Assembly: GCF_009649685.1 (NCBI RefSeq)
Contig: NZ_WJPK01000002.1
Coordinates: 1-64,000 of the forward strand
Length of the DNA stretch: 64,000 nt
Origin: Flavobacteriaceae bacterium EG-1
Lineage (GTDB): Bacteria; Bacteroidota; Bacteroidia; Flavobacteriales; Flavobacteriaceae
Direction of reading: 5' to 3'
The translations under genes and the position numbers were made by a program. Shown one piece after another: positions 61,061 through 64,000 of this stretch. Below the pieces are notes generated by a model. That model did not search any database. It was not told the origin of the DNA and saw only the letters and a list, made by a program, of their open reading frames with translations. How positions within the stretch are numbered: position 1 is the first letter of the stretch; every line of letters begins with the position of its first letter.

Positions 61061-62398
61061 TTATGCGTTTAATATGAAATCTCTCAAGAATACAAAAGTC
61101 AATGCCCCAGCCACAAAACCAATAAGTGCCAACCAAGCTATTTTCTTAAGATACCAGAAGAAATCAATTTTCTCCATACCCATAGCAACAACTCCTGCGG
61201 CAGAACCTATTATTAACATACTACCACCTGTACCAGCAGAATAGGCAATAAAATGCCATAGTGGATTATCCATCGGTTCAGAGAACATACCTAAACTGGC
61301 AGCTACCAATGGTACATTGTCAATTACTGCTGACCCCACACCAAATAACATTACAACAATATCTGTGTTTGGAATCGCCGTATTTAAACTTTCAGCATAA
61401 TGAAATAAAATCCCTAAGGACTCTAAGGCTGCAACTGCTAACAATATTCCTAAGAAAAATAAAATACTAGGCAATTCAATCTTAGACAATGAGCTATGTA
61501 CTGGACTATGATGGCCTACCGAATCATCGCCTTCACCATCAACATTAGACATACTAAATTTAGAATTACTATAAATTTCAGCAAAAGTTGCAACAACAGC
61601 TAAAGACAACATCATACCCACATAAGGAGGTAAATGCGTAACCGTTTTAAAGAAAGGAACAAAAACAATAGCCCCCAATCCTAAATAAAGCATGGTTGCT
61701 CCGTATTTAGATTTAGACTCTTCCAAATTACTAACATCACTATCAATATTTCCTTTAAACGCTTTAAATTGACTTGCAATTAAAACAGGAACTACCATAC
61801 AAACTATTGACGGGATTAAAACATGCTCGACCAATTGTAAAGCAGAAACTTTATTTGCAATCCACAACATTGTGGTCGTCACATCACCAATAGGAGACCA
61901 AGCACCTCCAGCATTTGCCGTAATAATTATCATACCTGCAAACCAAAGTCTGGTTTCACGATCATTAATTACTTTTTGAAGTATTGTAATCAAAACAATT
62001 GTAGCAGTTAAATTATCAATAATTGCAGACAATATAAATGCTAACACAGAGAATAACCACAATAATTTCCGCTTACTTTTTGTTTTTATAAAACCTTTTA
62101 TTGTAGCAAAACCATCAAAATAATCTATAATCTCCACAATAGTCATTGCACCCAGTAAAAAAACCAATATTTCTGCTGTCTTTCCTAAGTGATGCAATAA
62201 TATTTCCTCCAAATGCGTGGGTTCAAGCTGCCGCAATTCTGTATTCACATTAAACACATCCATATGAGTTAAGGCAATAATAGCCCACAACAAAGCCATC
62301 ATGGCTAAGGCAGGTATAAGCTTGTCAATTTTAAGATTATGTTCTAATGTGATAGCAAGATACCCAGCTAGAAATACAATGATAATAATGGTTTCCAT
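61061..62398 (-). CDS. nhaD: NhaD-type sodium:proton antiporter
   Basis: A 445-residue inner-membrane protein with about 12 transmembrane segments of the NhaD/ArsB (ion transporter) superfamily. Recognisable blocks are LVFLLGAMTIVEIIDYFDGF, FILSAIIDNLTATIVLITIL, ANAGGAWSPIGDVTTTMLWI, and the second half-repeat GVGSAVIDNVPLVAASLGMF with SAGTGGSMLIIGSAAG. The paired IDNLTAT and IDNVPLV elements hold the Asp residues expected to bind Na+ and H+. It exports Na+ in exchange for H+, as expected in a marine bacterium that also uses Na+-coupled symport (SSS at 24581). It is the first gene upstream of exbB on the same strand. Confidence 0.9.
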   Translation of the reverse strand: METIIIIVFLAGYLAITLEHNLKIDKLIPALAMMALLWAIIALTHMDVFNVNTELRQLEPTHLEEILLHHLGKTAEILVFLLGAMTIVEIIDYFDGFATIKGFIKTKSKRKLLWLFSVLAFILSAIIDNLTATIVLITILQKVINDRETRLWFAGMIIITANAGGAWSPIGDVTTTMLWIANKVSALQLVEHVLIPSIVCMVVPVLIASQFKAFKGNIDSDVSNLEESKSKYGATMLYLGLGAIVFVPFFKTVTHLPPYVGMMLSLAVVATFAEIYSNSKFSMSNVDGEGDDSVGHHSPVHSSLSKIELPSILFFLGILLAVAALESLGILFHYAESLNTAIPNTDIVVMLFGVGSAVIDNVPLVAASLGMFSEPMDNPLWHFIAYSAGTGGSMLIIGSAAGVVAMGMEKIDFFWYLKKIAWLALIGFVAGALTFVFLRDFILNA

Positions 62399-62732
62399 AA
62401 TAATATAGTTAGTTTAACACAGTTGTTCTGGTACTTTTTAAATTACCAAATCACTAATGTATAGCGATGTTAGAATTTGGTCTAAATATATTCAAAATTG
62501 CCATTCTAATTGTACTCAAATGACTATTAAATATTAAAAAATCTCGAATTTCTTCTCCAAACATCACGAAATGAAGGCTCAACGCAATACTCTATTTGAA
62601 ACATTTAACATAAAGCGAAACTAAATTTAGTAGTTTAAACCACTTATAATTAAAAAGCTATTTTTAAGGGTAACATAAAATCAACATCAGCCTTGTATCT
62701 TTGTTTAATATCAAATAATATAATTTTCAACT
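62399..62732. other. Divergent intergenic region, nhaD / acyl-CoA dehydrogenase
   Basis: The 334 bases are gene-free. The promoter box at 62696-62703 is the only element identified. Confidence 0.55.
62696..62703 (+). promoter_or_regulatory. -7 box of the acyl-CoA dehydrogenase gene
   Basis: TATCTTTG fits TAnnTTTG and lies 29 bp before the start codon at 62733. No good -33 TTTG was found at the expected distance. Confidence 0.55.
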
Positions 62733-63875
62733 ATGAATTTTTCACTTACGGAAGAACAACTAATGATTCAACAAGCGGCAAGAGATTTTGCTCAAACTGA
62801 ACTTTTGCCTGAAGTTATTGAGCGCGATGATGAACAACGTTTTCCTTTTAAAGAAGTTAAAAAAATGGGAGAACTTGGTTTTTTGGGGATGATGGTGGAC
62901 ACTAAGTATGGTGGAAGCAATCTTGATACCGTTTCATACGTATTAGTAATGGAAGAACTTTCAAAAATAGACCCCTCAGCTTCAGTAATTGTCTCTGTCA
63001 ACAACTCACTAGTGTGTTGGGGTTTAGAGACTTTTGGAAATGATACCCAAAAAGAAAAATATTTATCACGTCTGGCAACAGGAGAAATCATTGGTGCGTT
63101 TTGCTTATCGGAACCTGAAGCAGGTAGTGATGCCACATCACAAAAGACAACAGCCATAGACAAAGGTGACCATTACCTATTAAATGGCACAAAAAACTGG
63201 ATAACAAATGGTGGTACCGCCGAAGTATACCTAGTAATTGCGCAAACCGACAAAGAAAAAGGGCACAAAGGCATTAATGTACTTATTGTTGAAAAAGGCA
63301 TGGATGGATTTGAAATTGGACCTAAAGAAAATAAACTTGGTATACGGGGTAGTGACACCCATTCGTTGAACTTTAACGATGTAAAAATTCCTAAAGAAAA
63401 CAGAATTGGTGATGATGGTTTTGGATTTAAATTTGCAATGAAAACGCTCGCCGGAGGTCGAATTGGGATCGCAGCCCAAGCTTTAGGAATAGCCGCAGGC
63501 GCTTATGAGTTAGCGTTAAAATACTCCAAAGAACGTAAAGCTTTTGGTACCGAAATTTCTAATCATCAGGCCATAGCATTTAAGCTAGCAGATATGCACA
63601 CACAAATACAAGCAGCAAGACATTTAGTATACAAAGCAGCATGGGACAAGGACCAAGGCAAAGATTACGATCTTTCTGGTGCTATGGCAAAATTATATGC
63701 TTCCCAAGTGGCAATGGACACTACTATTGAAGCGGTGCAAATTCACGGCGGCAACGGATTTGTAAAAGAATATCATGTTGAACGCCTAATGCGTGATGCT
63801 AAGATTACTCAAATCTATGAGGGTACAAGCGAGATTCAAAAAATAGTAATTTCAAGAAGCATCTTAAGAAACTAA
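62733..63875 (+). CDS. Acyl-CoA dehydrogenase (FAD-dependent)
   Basis: A 380-residue cytoplasmic flavoenzyme that introduces the alpha-beta double bond in acyl-CoA for beta-oxidation or branched-chain amino acid breakdown. It has the N-terminal helical domain (LTEEQLMIQQAARDFAQTEL), the FAD signature GAFCLSEPEAGSDATS and WITNGG in the middle, GGRIGIAAQALGIAAGAYELA, and the C-terminal IHGGNGFVKEYHVERLMRD, then QIYEGTSEIQ. The YEGT glutamate (Glu363) is the catalytic base in short- and medium-chain enzymes. The length matches butyryl-CoA-type dehydrogenases. The exact chain-length preference is not readable. Base 63876 to the window end holds no gene. Confidence 0.93.
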   Translation: MNFSLTEEQLMIQQAARDFAQTELLPEVIERDDEQRFPFKEVKKMGELGFLGMMVDTKYGGSNLDTVSYVLVMEELSKIDPSASVIVSVNNSLVCWGLETFGNDTQKEKYLSRLATGEIIGAFCLSEPEAGSDATSQKTTAIDKGDHYLLNGTKNWITNGGTAEVYLVIAQTDKEKGHKGINVLIVEKGMDGFEIGPKENKLGIRGSDTHSLNFNDVKIPKENRIGDDGFGFKFAMKTLAGGRIGIAAQALGIAAGAYELALKYSKERKAFGTEISNHQAIAFKLADMHTQIQAARHLVYKAAWDKDQGKDYDLSGAMAKLYASQVAMDTTIEAVQIHGGNGFVKEYHVERLMRDAKITQIYEGTSEIQKIVISRSILRN

Positions 63876-64000
63876 GATGATTATCCATTAAATTAACTTG
63901 TTTTTCAAAGATTTTCCAATAAGCCCATTATCAATATCACAATTAAATAGGGTGAAAATTTCGATATTTCATTTAAATTGGACAATTATCACAAACGTTG

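Noticed and set aside
1-64000. CRISPR arrays, prophage, integrative element or toxin-antitoxin/defence system
   Set aside because: No repeat-spacer array, integrase, transposase, phage structural gene or recognisable defence domain was found on either strand; the tRNA genes show no attached att-like duplication.

Overview
The window looks like a chromosomal segment of a marine member of the Flavobacteriaceae (Bacteroidota). The DNA is AT-rich. It carries a SusC/SusD pair, many secreted lipoproteins, TAnnTTTG-type promoter boxes, and a polysaccharide utilization locus with the enzyme set expected for alginate. No insertion sequence, integrase, phage gene, rRNA or CRISPR array was seen.

Layout. 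(1) 1-14.3 kb: secreted and cytoplasmic sugar-oxidation type genes. These are a partial RraA-like protein, a DUF4440 protein, a TolB-like propeller, an AraC regulator divergent from a ThuA/propeller/blue-copper fusion, a D-tagatose 3-epimerase-like enzyme, a Gfo/Idh/MocA oxidoreductase, a lipoprotein TIM-barrel isomerase, a type B carboxylesterase, and a second RraA plus TIM-barrel pair. (2) 14.5-46.7 kb: the uronate locus. It holds two Nramp-fold transporters without the usual metal motifs, a phosphomannose isomerase, three PL6-family lyases, a PL17 oligoalginate lyase, KdgF, an SSS symporter operon, two FadR-type GntR regulators, D-mannonate dehydratase (ManD), SusC/SusD, an MFS transporter, an SDR reductase, KDG kinase, a PPi-type phosphofructokinase and KDPG aldolase. 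(3) 46.8-56.4 kb: tRNA-Arg, then a seven-gene minus-strand unit of planctomycete-type proteins (PSCyt1/DUF1549/DUF1553, DUF1501, DUF2231-cytochrome c, YceI, Gfo/Idh, SUMF1-like). (4) 56.7-64 kb: mostly housekeeping genes (GIN-domain protein, tRNA-Val, folC, tonB/exbD/exbB, nhaD, acyl-CoA dehydrogenase).

How it fits together (inference from families and order): surface PL6 lyases and the PL17 enzyme cut a uronate polymer, most likely alginate. SusCD with the TonB/ExbBD system imports oligomers. KdgF opens the unsaturated monomer to DEH, the SDR reduces DEH to KDG, and KdgK and KDPG aldolase yield pyruvate plus glyceraldehyde 3-phosphate. ManD would feed D-mannonate into the same KDG pool. The PPi-type PFK could run toward fructose 6-phosphate for gluconeogenesis.

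The strongest new signal is regulatory. A TTGGTTAACCAA-like palindrome, often repeated at exactly 13-bp spacing and fused to the -7 box, lies in front of six transcription units of region 2, including both GntR genes. This defines a predicted hexuronate-type regulon. Other notable points are the Nramp-fold proteins lacking the DPGN and MPH motifs, a PL6 paralog with Met at the catalytic Lys position, and an azurin-like copper site at the end of a protein class I would expect to end in a cytochrome.
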